NCBI GenBank assembly: GCA_019454045.1 | Contig: SKCR01041861.1 | Coordinates: forward strand, 1-64,000 | Length of the DNA stretch: 64,000 nt | Origin: Zanthoxylum bungeanum | Lineage: Eukaryota > Streptophyta > Magnoliopsida > Sapindales > Rutaceae | Reading direction: 5' to 3' | Shown: one piece after another, positions 1-10,871 of the stretch | Layout: each line of letters begins with the position of its first letter | Position numbering within the stretch: position 1 is the stretch's first letter | Notes under the pieces: model-generated | What the model was told of the DNA's origin: nothing | Database searches by the model: none | The model's input: only the letters and a program-made list of their open reading frames with translations | Made by a program: the position numbers and the translations under genes

Positions 1-299
1 AAACGACGTCGGTCACATATTTCATCTCAAATCTCTCAAAAACACTCAAATCGATCTCCAACCCAATCCTAAGGTAATTTCGTTCTTTTATTACTCTCTT
101 TTAATGATCCTTTTCGCTTATTACTCTTAAGTTGTTAGAATCTTAAGTTTTAGGTTTAGAAATCCTAGATTTTAATTTTCTTAGATTCACATTTTTATGT
201 TTTTTGTTAAAATTTCTTGTTTAAAATCCTTCTATAAAGTTTTTAGAGACATTATCCTTCATTTTTCATCAATTTCTTAATTTTTAAAAACCCCAAAAT

Positions 300-835
300 C
301 ATTTATAAGCTCATTACATACATCTTCATATACATCTTATTGAGCTTATATATATTTGGATAACACACTCACTTTTTAATCTTTGTATTTTTCTTAACGA
401 GTTCCCAAATAGTGTTGTAAATATAAACTTTCATTATTCAAAACACTTGTGTGAACTCTCTTGTGTGAGTTGTGATTGCTCTCAAGGGTGGAGTTGGTGT
501 AAAAGGTTTGAGAGAAGCCTTGGTGAAAAAATCTATTGGTTGTAAGTTTATTGAAACTAGTGGAACCTTTAAGCAAACTTGAAGAGAGTGGACGTAGGCA
601 AGTGATTGGGCTGAACCACTATAAAATCAATGTTTATCTCTCTTCCTTTATCCTTAGATTGTGTAATTTTATTTTGAATAAATATTGTGTTTTATAATTT
701 TTGGTAAAGCTTGAAAGGTTAAAATTTCTCAGATTTATAATTCCGTATTAATTTTTTTAATTACCCAATTCACCATCTCTTGGTATAGTTGTTACTTAAT
801 AGTGCTTGTAAGGAATTTCAAATTTTTCTTCAATA
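300..835 (+). mobile_element. copia-type LTR fragment
   Basis: This stretch has no reading frame but carries word-level hallmarks of plant Ty1/copia LTRs. There is a TATA-like run near 345-353, then the segment GAGTGGACGTAGGCAAGTGA at about 587-606 followed by GGGCTGAACCACTATAAAAT, and a tail containing ACCCAATTCACCATCTCTTG near 763-782. The order TATA, 'GTGGACGTAGGC...GAACCACT', 'CAATTCACC..CTCTTGG' is that of the R-U5 part of Tork/Tnt1-like copia LTRs as I know them, in plus orientation. I cannot place the outer ends or a TSD, so it may be a solo LTR or a remnant. Bases 1-300 are AT-rich with no recognisable gene. Confidence 0.5.
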
Positions 836-839
836 CATC

Positions 840-1545
840 AGAGTGTTCTTCCCTCATCAGGTCCTGTTAGGCATTTTCTTTGGGTCGGACGGTTATGCTC
901 TGACAGGTTTTTCTACCATACATTAGGGTCTTCTTTTTGCTTTTTCTTGTCAGACCCTGATAGACATTTCCTCCGTGGTTTTGACGTTTTTAAACTTCAT
1001 ACTCTGATGGGTTTTTCTACCAAACATCAGAGTCTTGTTATTCTCGTCAGACCCTGATAGGCAATTTCTCTTTAGGGCATGAAGTTCAAAAACTTCATGC
1101 TCTGATGGGTTTTTCTGTTATACATCATAGTCTTCTTATTTCTCGTCAGATCCTGATAGGAATTTCCTTTTTGGGTCTGACTTCATGTTCTGACGGGTTT
1201 TTCTACCATACGTCAGAGTCTTCTTTTTGCTTTGTTTTGTCAAACCATGATAGGCGTTTCCTTTGCGAGTCTGACGTTTTGAAACTTCATGATTTGATGG
1301 ATTTTTCTACCATACATCATAGTCTTCTTACTTCTCGCATACCCTGATAGACATTTCCTCTTTAGGGTCTGATGTTCAAAAATTTCATGCTCTGATGGAT
1401 TTTTCTTCCATACATCAACGTCTTCTTATTTCTCGTTAGACCCTAATAGGTATTTCCTCTTTGGGTCTGATGTTTTGGGTTTCCTTTCTGAGATGTCTTG
1501 GTATTGACGTCTGATGGATATTTCTACCATGTGTGAGACCTCTTT
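840..1545. repeat. tandem array, ~100-bp unit, about 7 copies
   Basis: A unit with TCTGATGGGTTTTTCTACCA followed by CATCAGAGTCTTCTT and GTCAGACCCTGATAGGCATTTCC recurs with starts near 899, 1003, 1101, 1189, 1293, 1391 and 1510. Spacing is 88-119 bases and copies are about 80-90% alike. It lies just downstream (minus sense) of the gypsy integrase remnant at 1631-1900. That is where Tat/Ogre-type elements often carry 3'-UTR tandem repeats, so I read it as part of that element. Short frames here, such as 1105-1347, are products of the repeat, not genes. Confidence 0.8.
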
Positions 1546-1630
1546 TATTCAGGTGAAGCCCACGGCATAATGAATATCGGACAATCAAATAGTAAAAATA
1601 TTTTATTTAAATTGAAGAAGTATGATATTC

Positions 1631-1900
1631 TTACATATAATATTTTTTAAACATATGTGCATTCCATGTTTCGGGCACTGCCTTTCTATTTCTAGCATTC
1701 ATGAGCTTGTAAATTCCCTTGCCTAGGTCTTTACTGACCCTGAACAAACCATCCCATTGTTCTCCTAGCTTCCATTCTTGCTGGTCCTCATGAGGTCCTG
1801 ACTTCCTTCCTATCTCCATGTGACTTTCTTTTCCTCGGGTCCTGACTCTACTCGCTCTTGTTTCGGCTGCTGCGACCTTGATCTGCCACTGTGATCGCAA
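1631..1900 (-). pseudogene. Ty3/gypsy integrase C-terminal remnant
   Basis: The frame ends with a block typical of the integrase C-terminal region of plant Ty3/gypsy polyproteins: KLGEQWDGLFRV, then GKGIYKLMNARN, then ETWNAHMFKKYY. This matches the family pattern 'KL..WEGPYRV...GaYkLe...lp.tWN..nLkkYY'. No reverse transcriptase, RNase H or integrase core precedes it. Upstream in the same direction lies gag-like sequence, overlapping in another frame. The element therefore lost nearly all of pol by internal deletion. Confidence 0.75.
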
Positions 1901-3010
1901 CGACTTGAGACATCTTGGTTCTATTCTCTATCACCTTCAGCAGTCCCTCTACTCTAGTCCGTACTTTCAACATGTCATACGAAGGTGCCTTCAGGAACTC
2001 CTCATGAATGTAAGACCCGCTGACCAATATCCTGATGAAGAAGGCTGCTGCTAACTTCGAGTCTAGGTTGTTGAAGGTGTTCATCTTGTCAACAAACCTC
2101 TATAAGTACTATCTAGGAGGCTCATCGTACCTATGCTCATGCTACAAGTCCGCCGTAGTAACTTCGGTGGGACGGTTTTCGTGGTACTGCTCAATGAACC
2201 TCCGCCACAGGTCTTTAGAATTCCCTATGGACCTTTCTGGAAATTGCAGGAACCAAGAGAGGGTGTTGCCAGTGAGAGTGGTGACAAACATCTTGCACAC
2301 TAGAGCCTCGTTTATGGTTTCCAGCGAAAGCCTCTGTCAAAACTGGACCAGGTAAGTGATCGTGTATGATTTTCCAGTGTATTTATCAAAGTTGGGTGGG
2401 GTGAAGTCTCGGGACTTCAGCTCCTCTTTGATTCATTCCTGAAATTGGGAGGTGAACATCCCTCTGATCGTCAGGTCAACCAGATCTGTTAGGGTCTACA
2501 CTGAACGCCTCCGGTACTTTTCGCTATTGCCAACACCAGTTTCTCATCGACAAACTCCTCATTCCAACAAATGTCATTTTTATTACCACTCACATCCAGG
2601 TCTTTGCATCTCCTCTTATGCACCACCTCTCTCCACGTTCAGACTTGATTCTTGGAACCCTCTGCATTGGAATCCGCATCATCAATCCTGATGGGGCTCT
2701 TTCCCCGGAGTCTTTCATCGTGGGGCTCCCCCGACTGTCCCTCCTCGTGGATGTCCTCGACGGTGGCTCCTCTATTCCCCTTCCCATTGTCTTCACTAGG
2801 ACCAACTCCCTGGATATGGGTTTTGAGCGTCCAATTTTCTTCTTATATAACTTGCAACTGTTTTTGGAACTGCTTTCTCATGGCATGCATCTAGTCCTCC
2901 ATTTGCTTCATCATCTCGTTCATGGTTACCGAGATGTCCATCGTAGGTATCAGGTGGTTGGACACTTATATTTTCTCATGAGCAGTGGATGCAGAGATTC
3001 TAAACTCCTT
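1848..3010 (-). pseudogene. Ty3/gypsy gag remnant
   Basis: Minus-strand reading gives broken gag-like sequence. The best piece (1848-2084) reads MNTFNNLDSKLAAAFFIRIL and continues with an alternating charged region ending KMSQVVAITVADQGRSSRNK, which resembles the gag region of Tat-type elements ('..LAAAFFIRGLVPGS...'). Upstream, 2100-2360 in minus sense can be read as a capsid-like stretch with stops, and 2590-2805 gives a basic, Arg/Ser-rich N-terminal part. Several stops and frameshifts separate the pieces. Plus-strand frames over the same bases are shadows. Confidence 0.55.
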
Positions 3011-3066
3011 ATTCCTCAGTGTTATTCTTTCTTACTTGATTGAGCAAACATTTTTTTTGTTTTGGG

Positions 3067-3630
3067 TAGGGGTGTTCATAGGGTCGGGTCGACCCGCGAC
3101 CCGACCCGACCCGCAGCTACCCGACCCGACCTGAAATTTCAGATCGGGTCACAGGTTTAGTTCAGCAAACTCGGGTTTGACCTGACCCGACCCGATGTAA
3201 TGATATTGTGTTATAATATATATATTTTTAGTGGTATAACTTTAACAACCAAAGGCCATAACTCAAATGGTAACGTTACAAGGTTAAGATGAAGAAGGTT
3301 GCAGGTTCGAGTGTGAAGGTTGCAATTTTAGTAAATTAATTTTTTAAAAAAATCTCAATTTGTTGTTGAGATTCGAACCTTGTCTTCTTTGAAACTTGTT
3401 AATGCTTTAACCATCTGTGCTACACGCATTGTTGAATATCTTTGCTCAATAAAAAAAATATATATTATATTTACTATATATTATGTTGACCCAACCCGAC
3501 CCGTAGTTTTTTTGACCCGACCCGCGCTGGTCACCTCCTCAAATTTCGGGTTTCGGGTCAGACGACCCGAATGACCCGACCCGATTGGGTCAAAAAAAAT
3601 TCCGAAAAACCCGACCCGTGAACACCCTTA
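3067..3630. mobile_element. hAT-type MITE with 8-bp TSD
   Basis: A 564-bp non-coding element is flanked by the perfect direct repeat GTTTTGGG (3059-3066 and 3631-3638). Its ends are inverted: the left end reads TAGGGGTGTTCATAGGGTCG, and the right end read in reverse is TAAGGGTGTTCACGGGTCGG. An 8-bp TSD with a TA/CA-GGGGTG terminus is characteristic of hAT-superfamily elements. Both subterminal regions are packed with GACCCGACCCG repeats. The interior holds two tRNA-promoter-like segments in opposite orientation (see findings). It sits inside the leader of the gypsy derivative and so is younger than it. Confidence 0.88.
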
Positions 3631-3687
3631 GTTTTGGGCTTGGTAATTTCAGAAAATCATAAACACAACTTTTCGTTTCGAAACCTT

Positions 3688-3703
3688 CCCACAGACGTCA
3701 CCA
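3688..3703 (-). other. retrotransposon primer-binding site
   Basis: Minus-strand TGGTGACGTCTGTGGG lies next to the proposed 5' LTR end. It closely resembles the TGGCGCCGTCTGTGGG primer-binding site common in plant Ty3/gypsy elements. It orients the element as minus strand, with gag on its left, which agrees with the gag and integrase remnants. Confidence 0.6.
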
Positions 3704-3705
3704 AT

Positions 3706-4240
3706 TGTTTATGTAGCAAAACTCTACAAACAATATAATTAAAAGAAGAATATAGAAGTTGGTAAAGAACGCTCTGTTATTGCTCGAATATCAAAAGATC
3801 GATCCATTATTTTAGGGTTTTTTGCAGTATTTATAATATCTCATTATAAGGAAAATAACTGACCGTGGTCACATTCCATTCACGTTTCCCACTAACTGAC
3901 CCACTCACTAGAATCTCAGAACCTTCATATTTTTGGTGATTGTCTAGCTTAAAGAAACAAAAAGTTATTAATTGGCTATCTATTTCATTGTTGAGAAGAT
4001 TTGTGTAATTAAGAAACTGATATTTCGGGCTTACTCGCATGATCTTTGCTTACCTTTCCTGAATCCAGGTTCTGAACGAAGGCCCTGGCTTCAGATCCTG
4101 AAAGAAGCTTCTGGATCAGACCTTGGAGACATGCTTTCGAAACTAGACTCTGGTAGGAGGTCATGTAATCCAACTCTGAGGAAATACTAAAATCAGACAT
4201 TGACGATAGTTCTGGATCTCTTTTAGAGTGTGTTTGGCCA
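3706..4240 (-). mobile_element. probable 5' LTR of the gypsy derivative
   Basis: The inner boundary is TGTTTATGTAGCAAAAC at 3706 (plus sense), just outside the primer-binding site. A minus-strand TATA box, TATAAATA, lies at about 3829-3836, some 120 bases from the LTR end, as expected for the U3/R transition. The outer boundary is not resolved, and no matching 3' LTR was found at the other end, where the array at 840-1545 runs into an unrelated copia LTR. Short frames here (3831-4248) look non-coding. Confidence 0.45.
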
Positions 4241-4857
4241 TGTATCATACGCTTGATTTCTCCCCAAACAAAGACTTAAATAGATAGTTGTAAATTATGT
4301 ATTTTACGATTTTCTTATATTAAAAAAAAAGTTTTTAATCATGTGTTATAATCTAAATAATGTTATTTATTGGTGAAAAAAGAACTGAAATTATATCATA
4401 TTAATAAAAGAAAAAAACTAGAAGTGTATTTTAAAATTATTCTAACAAGCTTTCTAATATGAGGTTAAAATGAGTAATCCCTAGAATTATTTTTTTAATT
4501 AATAGTTGCATCAAAATGAAATGAAAGAATGAGAAAATGTCAATAAAATTAAGAATTGTTAAAGGATGGTGTTGCACCATGAAGTCTAAATAGGTAAGCA
4601 TAACGTCAAGTAATAAACATCAACATCCGTTGTGCGTTCATTAAGTCGTCTCTTTAAACGCTTCCCAGTCCACCAATCACACCACGCGCGACACGCACTT
4701 TGAAAGTTCTTAAATTAAAACACAGCATACAAAGATGCCATGCAATGAAGAAAGGAATGAACATCAAAAGTAATAATAATCCATTTTTATTACAAACCCT
4801 CATCATACCCGCCGTACAAAATCTGCAATAAAAAGAAGGCGAGTTTCAGTAACAGTT
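4241..4857. other. intergenic and promoter region of the ARO-type gene
   Basis: AT-rich sequence without a credible reading frame or transposon hallmark. The last 200 bases before the start codon include a GC-richer patch with CACCACGCGCGACACGCAC at about 4680-4698 and an A-rich leader. No convincing TATA box is placed at a normal distance. Confidence 0.5.
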
Positions 4858-6690
4858 ATGATTATGGCATCTTCAATAGAAGAGAAACGAATCGAGGACG
4901 AGTTATCGTACCCGATTTTACTAGCGGAGCGAATTCGCGCGGCGGTTGACGAATCGGAGTCGTTCAAAGCGGACTGTGGAGAAGTTGGAAAGCAAGTGGA
5001 TCGGCTCTCGCAAATGCTCCGAACCGTGGTCCGGTTCTCTACTTCGGCCCAGTCTCTCTACGAGCGGCCGATTCGCCGCGTCGTCACCGAGGTCTCCAAA
5101 AATATCGAACGTGCCCTAACCCTAGTCCGCAAGTGCAAGCGCCGGAGCGTCCTACGACGTGTCGTCACAATCGTCAGCGCTGCCGACTTTCGGAAGCTCT
5201 CGAACTTGCTCGACTCGTCCGTCGGCGATATGAGGTGGCTTTTAAGTATATTTGACTCCGAAAACGGCGGCGCTTTGGGCGGTATTGTTCTTACTCTTCC
5301 TCCTATAGCTACTAATGACCCGATTTTAGCTTGGGTTTGGTCTTATATTGCTTCCATACATATGGGCCTATTAAGTGATCGTATCGAAGCTGCTATTGAA
5401 TTGGCTTCGTTGGCTAAAGATAACGACCGTAATAAAAATATTATAGTCGAAGAGGGCGGAGTACCTCCATTATTAAAACTGTTAAAAGAAACGACGTCGT
5501 CTGACGCTCAAATTGCGGCTGCCACTGCGCTTTATAACATAGCAAATGATCAAGAGAGAGTGAGGGTTCTTGTGAGGGAGCTTGGGGTTCCGATCATAGT
5601 GAATGTCTTGAGTGATTCGATTATGAAAGTTCAGATTCAGGTGGCAAGTTTGGTAGCTAGAATGGCGGAGCATGATGCATTAGCTCAGGATGATTTCGCG
5701 AGAGAGAATGCAATTAGGCCGCTTGTCACATTGTTGTCTTTCGAGACGTTTGTGGAAGAACCGAAGACGAATTTGGGTAAGCAGAGTATTCATTCTATTG
5801 TTCAGATCAATAAAGAAATGGAGAAAATTACATTTGTTGGTTCCAAGAATTATCGTCCATATGCATATTCAGAGAGTAGTAGTAGTATGTCAGGGCAAAA
5901 TAGGAAAGACAGAGAAAATGAGAAGCCTGAAGTGAAGATTAAGTTGAAAATTGCTTGTGCTGAGGCATTGTGGATGCTTGCTAGAGGGAGTGTGGCGAAT
6001 AGTAGAAGAATAACTGAGACAAAAGGGTTGCTTTGTTTGGCCAAATTGGTGGAGAAGGAACAAGGAGAGTTGCAGTTTAATTGTTTGATGAATATAATGG
6101 AGATTACAGCTGCTGCTGAATCTAATGCTGATCTTAGACGTGCGGCTTTCAAAACTAATTCAGCTGCTGCTAAAGCAGTTGTGGATCAGCTGTTGAGGGT
6201 GATTAAAGATTTAGATAGCCCCACATTGCAAATCCCTGCTATAAAATCTATTGGCTCGTTGGCTAGGACTTTCCCTGCGAGGGAGACGAGAGTGCTTGGT
6301 CCTTTGGTGGCTCAACTTAGTCATATGAACCAAGAAGTGAACATGGAAGCTGCTATAGCATTGCAGAAGTTTTCTTCTCCAGAGAATTTTCTCTGTATGG
6401 AGCATTCCAAGGCAATAATTGAGTTCAATGGTGTTCTGCCTTTACTGAGACTGTTAAGGGGTAATGATCGGACACAATTGCAGGGGTTGGTTCTTCTCTG
6501 CTACCTTGCATTACATGCTGGCAACAGTGAGGCTTTGGAACAAGCTAGGGTGTTGACAGTCCTTGAAGGGGCTGACCGTACAATTGTTGCACAATATCCT
6601 GAGTTGAAAGAATTGGTGTCAAAGGCAATATATCACCTTAATCTGTATCACACTGGAGTTCATCCTCAGAGGCCGGCGTATGCGCCTTGA
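4858..6690 (+). CDS. ARO: ARMADILLO REPEAT ONLY (ARO)-type ARM-repeat protein
   Basis: An intronless, intact 610-residue frame. Residues about 15-190 form the conserved N-terminal region of plant ARO proteins (ARAER-like helix 22-60, LYERPIRRVV at 67-76, VTIVSAADFRKL near 103-114, LPPIATNDPILAWVW near 147-161). Armadillo repeats follow, clearest at residues 190-250 (NIIVEEGGVPPLLKLLKE) and again at about 360-420 and 440-590 (ALQKFSS, FNGVLPLLRLL). There is no U-box, F-box or signal peptide. In Arabidopsis, ARO proteins act in polarised tip growth (pollen tubes, root hairs) through ROP GTPase and actin control. The length is close to that of the shorter member ARO4, but I cannot assign the paralogue. 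A second in-frame ATG at 4864 (ATGG) has the better start context, so the real protein may lack two residues. The neighbouring F-box gene is convergent. Confidence 0.92.
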   Translation: MIMASSIEEKRIEDELSYPILLAERIRAAVDESESFKADCGEVGKQVDRLSQMLRTVVRFSTSAQSLYERPIRRVVTEVSKNIERALTLVRKCKRRSVLRRVVTIVSAADFRKLSNLLDSSVGDMRWLLSIFDSENGGALGGIVLTLPPIATNDPILAWVWSYIASIHMGLLSDRIEAAIELASLAKDNDRNKNIIVEEGGVPPLLKLLKETTSSDAQIAAATALYNIANDQERVRVLVRELGVPIIVNVLSDSIMKVQIQVASLVARMAEHDALAQDDFARENAIRPLVTLLSFETFVEEPKTNLGKQSIHSIVQINKEMEKITFVGSKNYRPYAYSESSSSMSGQNRKDRENEKPEVKIKLKIACAEALWMLARGSVANSRRITETKGLLCLAKLVEKEQGELQFNCLMNIMEITAAAESNADLRRAAFKTNSAAAKAVVDQLLRVIKDLDSPTLQIPAIKSIGSLARTFPARETRVLGPLVAQLSHMNQEVNMEAAIALQKFSSPENFLCMEHSKAIIEFNGVLPLLRLLRGNDRTQLQGLVLLCYLALHAGNSEALEQARVLTVLEGADRTIVAQYPELKELVSKAIYHLNLYHTGVHPQRPAYAP

Positions 6691-8372
6691 TGCACCTCAT
6701 GTTTCTTTCTGTGTGAATTTTGGCAAGAGGGATATAGGGGGTACAGAAACACATTATCGGGTCACTAAAACATAAATAGTTGTTAATTAAAAAACAGTGT
6801 TTTACATTATTTTAAAGCAAAATTAAAACCACGGTTGTTTTTTAAAAAAAAGATACCTTATATAAATTAAGTCAGAAAATCCAATCATACATGCAATTAT
6901 CTGTGCACTGTGTTTTTTTTTTTTTTTTAACCGGTAGGAAAATCCTTTCAAATATTTTGAAAGTAAGCTTTTTTTTGGGTTCACTTCTGAATTTAGCTTT
7001 TTTTTGGGTTCACTTCTGAATTTTCAGCTCTCCTCTTCCTATCGGGCTTTTATCAATTCCAATATTCTTTAGATTGATCTAAAGATATCAAATGTTACCA
7101 GCTTCTTGGATAAGCATTTTGATTTCGCAGGACTTCTAACAAGTAAAGCAAAGCACAGATACCTTCAATTTCCTAGAATAAAAACCAGCATGCTCTTTTA
7201 GCAGTACCAGCAAAGTAATCGAAACTCTCTCAGAAACTTTCAGGAGTGACATTCAGCACTCTCATGGGCGACACGACAAGCCAAGAATAAATGAAATTTT
7301 GAAGCGCTAGGCAGCAAAATCTTCAATGGTATCAAGGTCTATCAATTATTAAAAGAACCATGAAAAGATATGAGGGTGCAGTAACTTACCATAATACCAT
7401 TGAACCTCAGGATAATCTATTCCAATTTACTCCAGTAACCCAATTAAGGACAACATAGAACAGAGCGGAAAAAGAAAACATAAATAGTAACATCCACCAA
7501 CGTAAGTATTTATGAACCAAAAACCTACACTGGCAACCTGGAAAGTGTGTTCATAAAATCACAAATCGTGATATAAACGTTAGCGCAGGGCACATAGAAC
7601 TTAATAGTTTGGTAAGAAAAGAAAATATGACAGCCGAGCAAGTATTCCTCATTGCATAGCAGCAAATGGTAAAAAAAATCAAGTGCTGCAAAGTTGCAGG
7701 ACTTCGATTCCTACAACATGCGAAAATTATAATTTCTTTATAGATTTTTACATAAGATCCCTGAGCTTACAAAAGAAACAGCTATCAATTCAATACATAA
7801 GTTCAACTGTATGACAATGTCTTTAAGACTTGTCGTGTAGAACACTTCACTGAATTAGGTCAGATTGTGCTCCAGAGGGTTATATATATACCTTTGGGGG
7901 GCAAGTTAAGGGTACTTGAGCAGATCATTTCTATCTTATGGAAGAATTCTTCGTCCAAAACCACTGAATCCATCAGATTGCTCTACTCATGCTTTGCAAA
8001 CAAGCACAGCAGTTTAACCAGTACCCCATGAACATGCAGTCAAAAGATTCTCTAATCACTTGTAAGATCTAAATAACAACCTGGCTAGTACACTCTTCCT
8101 CTGCAGTATGAAATTTAAGACTAAATAAAAAACACCTTCAAAGTCGAAGCAACCTAAATAATGATTTTAGACCAGTTTTTGGAAACAATACAACTTCATC
8201 AGAGCTACTAAGCTAAATTCCATTAAGAGCCCATATAATATTTATAATTTGTGATTAAACAAAAAATCAACCATGACATAGGATTGCCATTTGCACAATC
8301 ATCCTTCACTATACATGAGATAAACTAAGAAAAGATAAACTGAAAATTAATTTAGTATGGTAGTTGTGAAGT
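6691..8372. other. intergenic region between convergent genes
   Basis: About 1.7 kb without coding potential on either strand. It should hold the 3' UTRs and poly(A) signals of both convergent genes. It contains poly-T runs, a short tandem repeat at 6966-7023 and otherwise low-complexity AT-rich sequence. No transposon ends or RNA genes were recognised. Confidence 0.6.
6966..7023. repeat. 29-bp tandem duplication
   Basis: A 29-base unit beginning AGCTTTTTTTTGGGTTCACT occurs twice, head to tail (6966-6994 and 6995-7023), with no or almost no differences. It lies downstream of the ARO-type gene. It looks like a recent slippage duplication. Confidence 0.9.
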
Positions 8373-10112
8373 CTACAAACCATAATCAGGTCTGACTCGG
8401 TGAGAGGAAGGTAAAGCACGCCAACTGTCAGCAAGTAGCAAGGCATGATCACGTGAAGTAGCCGACAGTTGTTGGAGAATTACATTCTTGACACGATCTG
8501 CTGCTGTTTCACCAGCACGAGTTGCAAGTTCTAGGTAAACCACAGCTTTCATCATTTCTCCTTCCTGCCCATGTATTATTGCCAAAATGTCCATCAGACT
8601 TATAGTTATAGGTAAACAGTTGCATGTCAAAAATAGCAGTATAGCGCCACAGAGATGATCAATAAAAAAAGCTGGAATTCTCAGCCCACTGCTATAAATG
8701 CCTTAGTTCTTTAAAACAGTGACCCCTCTCTCTCATTTGTTTTTCCCCCTTCCCACCTAAATACAATCCGTGCTCAATGTGCTCAAAGCATAAAGTTATG
8801 TTGTTTTGCTTAGCTAAACAAATTACTTGCAATCAACTAGTACTAAGAATCTAAATACAAGTTAAAGTGACTCATTCTCATACAGTTGATAAGAACCAAG
8901 AATATTTATCTAATGTAATTGAAATAGACTAATCACATACTGAAAATAGACCAAGTCCATGCTCAAACTGAGCTTTGCCGTGACCACAATCAGCTGCTCG
9001 TTTCATCCATTTCCTCGCTTGTCTATGACACAGGGGTAAACCTTCCCCAACCGAATAGCAAAGAGATATATTGTACATAGCACGTACATACCCACCTTCT
9101 GCAGCTTTTAAATACCACTTAGCCTGATTCAAGGGAAAAAAATTCAAAACAGAAGTCTTCACTTCGCTATACTGAATAAACACAAAAATTGCCTGATAAT
9201 CTCAACGGCGGAATCCACCAAAACTTACTGCCTCCTGTAGATTGGAACCCACTCCTCGACCTTGATGCAGGTAAAGTGCAAGTTGATACTGAGCCCGAAC
9301 ATGGCCAGCAATTGAAGCTTGATACAACCACTTCCTAGCTTCCTCAACATTTGGAGGTTTAGCTGCACGTGATAATATTCATAAGCACATGCTACTACTA
9401 ACTATGATCAATACCTTTGACATGCCATCAATTGAATAATATAAAATACTTAATCTTAATTAATTGCTCCTAATCACTAATCAGTTAATTACTTAATTAT
9501 GCTACCTTGGATATAAGAAATTCCCAAATTGAACTGGCCAGCTGGATCACCAAGCTCAGCGGCTTTCCGATACAACCCGATAGCGGCCTCTTTTTTATCC
9601 ATCTCCCAATACATCAGCCCGGCGTCAACCATAGCCAGCGTGGAGCCGCGAGCCGCGCCTTTCAAGAACGAGTCGAGAGCCTTATCCAAATTCTTACGAA
9701 CGCCGCCTCGGCCGTGCTTTAACCGCTTCCCCCATTTTAGTAACACCATCGCCTCTCTCAACGACCGAAACGCGTCGTTCCATGACTTGCACACCAGTGA
9801 CGCCGCTCTCAGTTGAGGCAGCGTGAATGACGTCGCGATTTTAGTCAATATATCGAACGGTAGGGTCGCGAAATCGTGACCGTCCGTCGATTTAACTGAT
9901 CGTGAGATGAAGCGGTGCGGCGTTATTTTAGTCTTCTGGGCGTTGGAATTGAGTTCTGGTTGGTGGCTGCGGTTTTCGATCTTCGGGAATTGACACACCG
10001 TGAATCGTGAGTCCTCTGATCGATTCGGCCATGTTCTTTGCTTCATCTTGTCAGATTTTTCCACTGTAGTCGTTGAAGATATGTCGAGAAAATTTTGTGC
10101 CAATTTAGTCAT
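8373..10112 (-). CDS. F-box protein with Sel1-like repeats (four exons)
   Basis: I assembled four exons with GT-AG junctions: 9506-10112, 9229-9362, 8941-9123 and 8373-8564. They give 1,116 coding bases (371 residues, stop TAG at 8373-8375). Residues about 82-118 are an F-box (LPFDILTKIA..FTLPQLRAASLVCKSWND). From residue 125 on there are Sel1-like repeats with the A..G...A pattern: KALDSFLKGAARGSTLAMVD, then AIGLYRKAAELGDPAGQFNL, then EARKWLYQASIAGHVRAQYQ, then AKWYLKAAEGGYVRAMYNIS, then KWMKRAADCGHGKAQFEHGL. The layout and length match the plant family represented by Arabidopsis At1g70590 (about 350 residues). F-box proteins recruit substrates to SCF ubiquitin ligases through SKP1/ASK, and Sel1 repeats usually bind other proteins. 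The target is unknown. Splicing keeps the frame and every repeat phase, so the gene looks functional. Met23 (KQRTW) is an alternative start. Confidence 0.9.
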
Positions 10113-10250
10113 GAAGAAATGTTATATAATGTCGGTATATGATTTTAGTTAGAGGGCTACTCTTCTCCCTTCTTTTCTCTCCCCTTAATTTTTTAAAATA
10201 TCCTTTTTTTTTTTTTTCAAAAATTTCATTCCAATAAATAAATATATCCC
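10113..10250 (-). promoter_or_regulatory. upstream region of the F-box/Sel1 gene
   Basis: In minus sense this stretch is rich in GA tracts (plus-strand CTCTTCTCCCTTCTTTTCTC at 10159-10178), typical of plant 5' UTR and core promoter pyrimidine/purine patches. The foldback element begins immediately beyond it, so the usable proximal promoter may be short. Confidence 0.4.
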
Positions 10251-10284
<34 letters not shown>

Positions 10285-10871
10285 TTAAAAATAACATATA
10301 TACTTATTTTATTTTATTAATTAAATTTTATTAATTTTTTATTTTTTTAAATTTATATTTTTTTGCTCTTTATATATATTTTCCTTTTTATTTGTTTAAT
10401 AAATATTACAAATTTCATATTTATTATTATTTATTTTGTGTTTATTTATTTATTTAATTTTTTTGATTCTTTTTTAATTTATTTAACAATACTTATGTAT
10501 TATAAAAATGTAATTTAACCAAATAAAATAAATTTATAAAATAAATTTTTTGATAATATGTTGATTTACGAAATTAAATAAGACAAATAACTTTTAATAA
10601 ATATATTAGATTTATTAACAAAATAGACTATCAAAAAATTTATTTTATAAATTAATTTTATTTGATTAAATTATAATATTTTGTACATAAGTAGTGTTAA
10701 TTAAATTAAAAATGAATCAAAAAATTAAATGAATAAATACGAAATTTGTAATATTTATTAACAAAAATAAAAAAATAAAAAAATAAAATTAATAAAATGA
10801 CAAAAGGAGTTATAATTAGTATATATTTTTTTAACTCAATATATATATATATATATATAGATATATATATA

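Noticed and set aside
3252..3425. tRNA genes
   Set aside because: Only A/B-box-like words are present; neither arm folds into a complete tRNA with acceptor stem and anticodon loop that I could draw.
5482..6405. Minus- and plus-strand frames overlapping the ARO-type gene
   Set aside because: Shadows of the 610-codon frame; none shows independent similarity.
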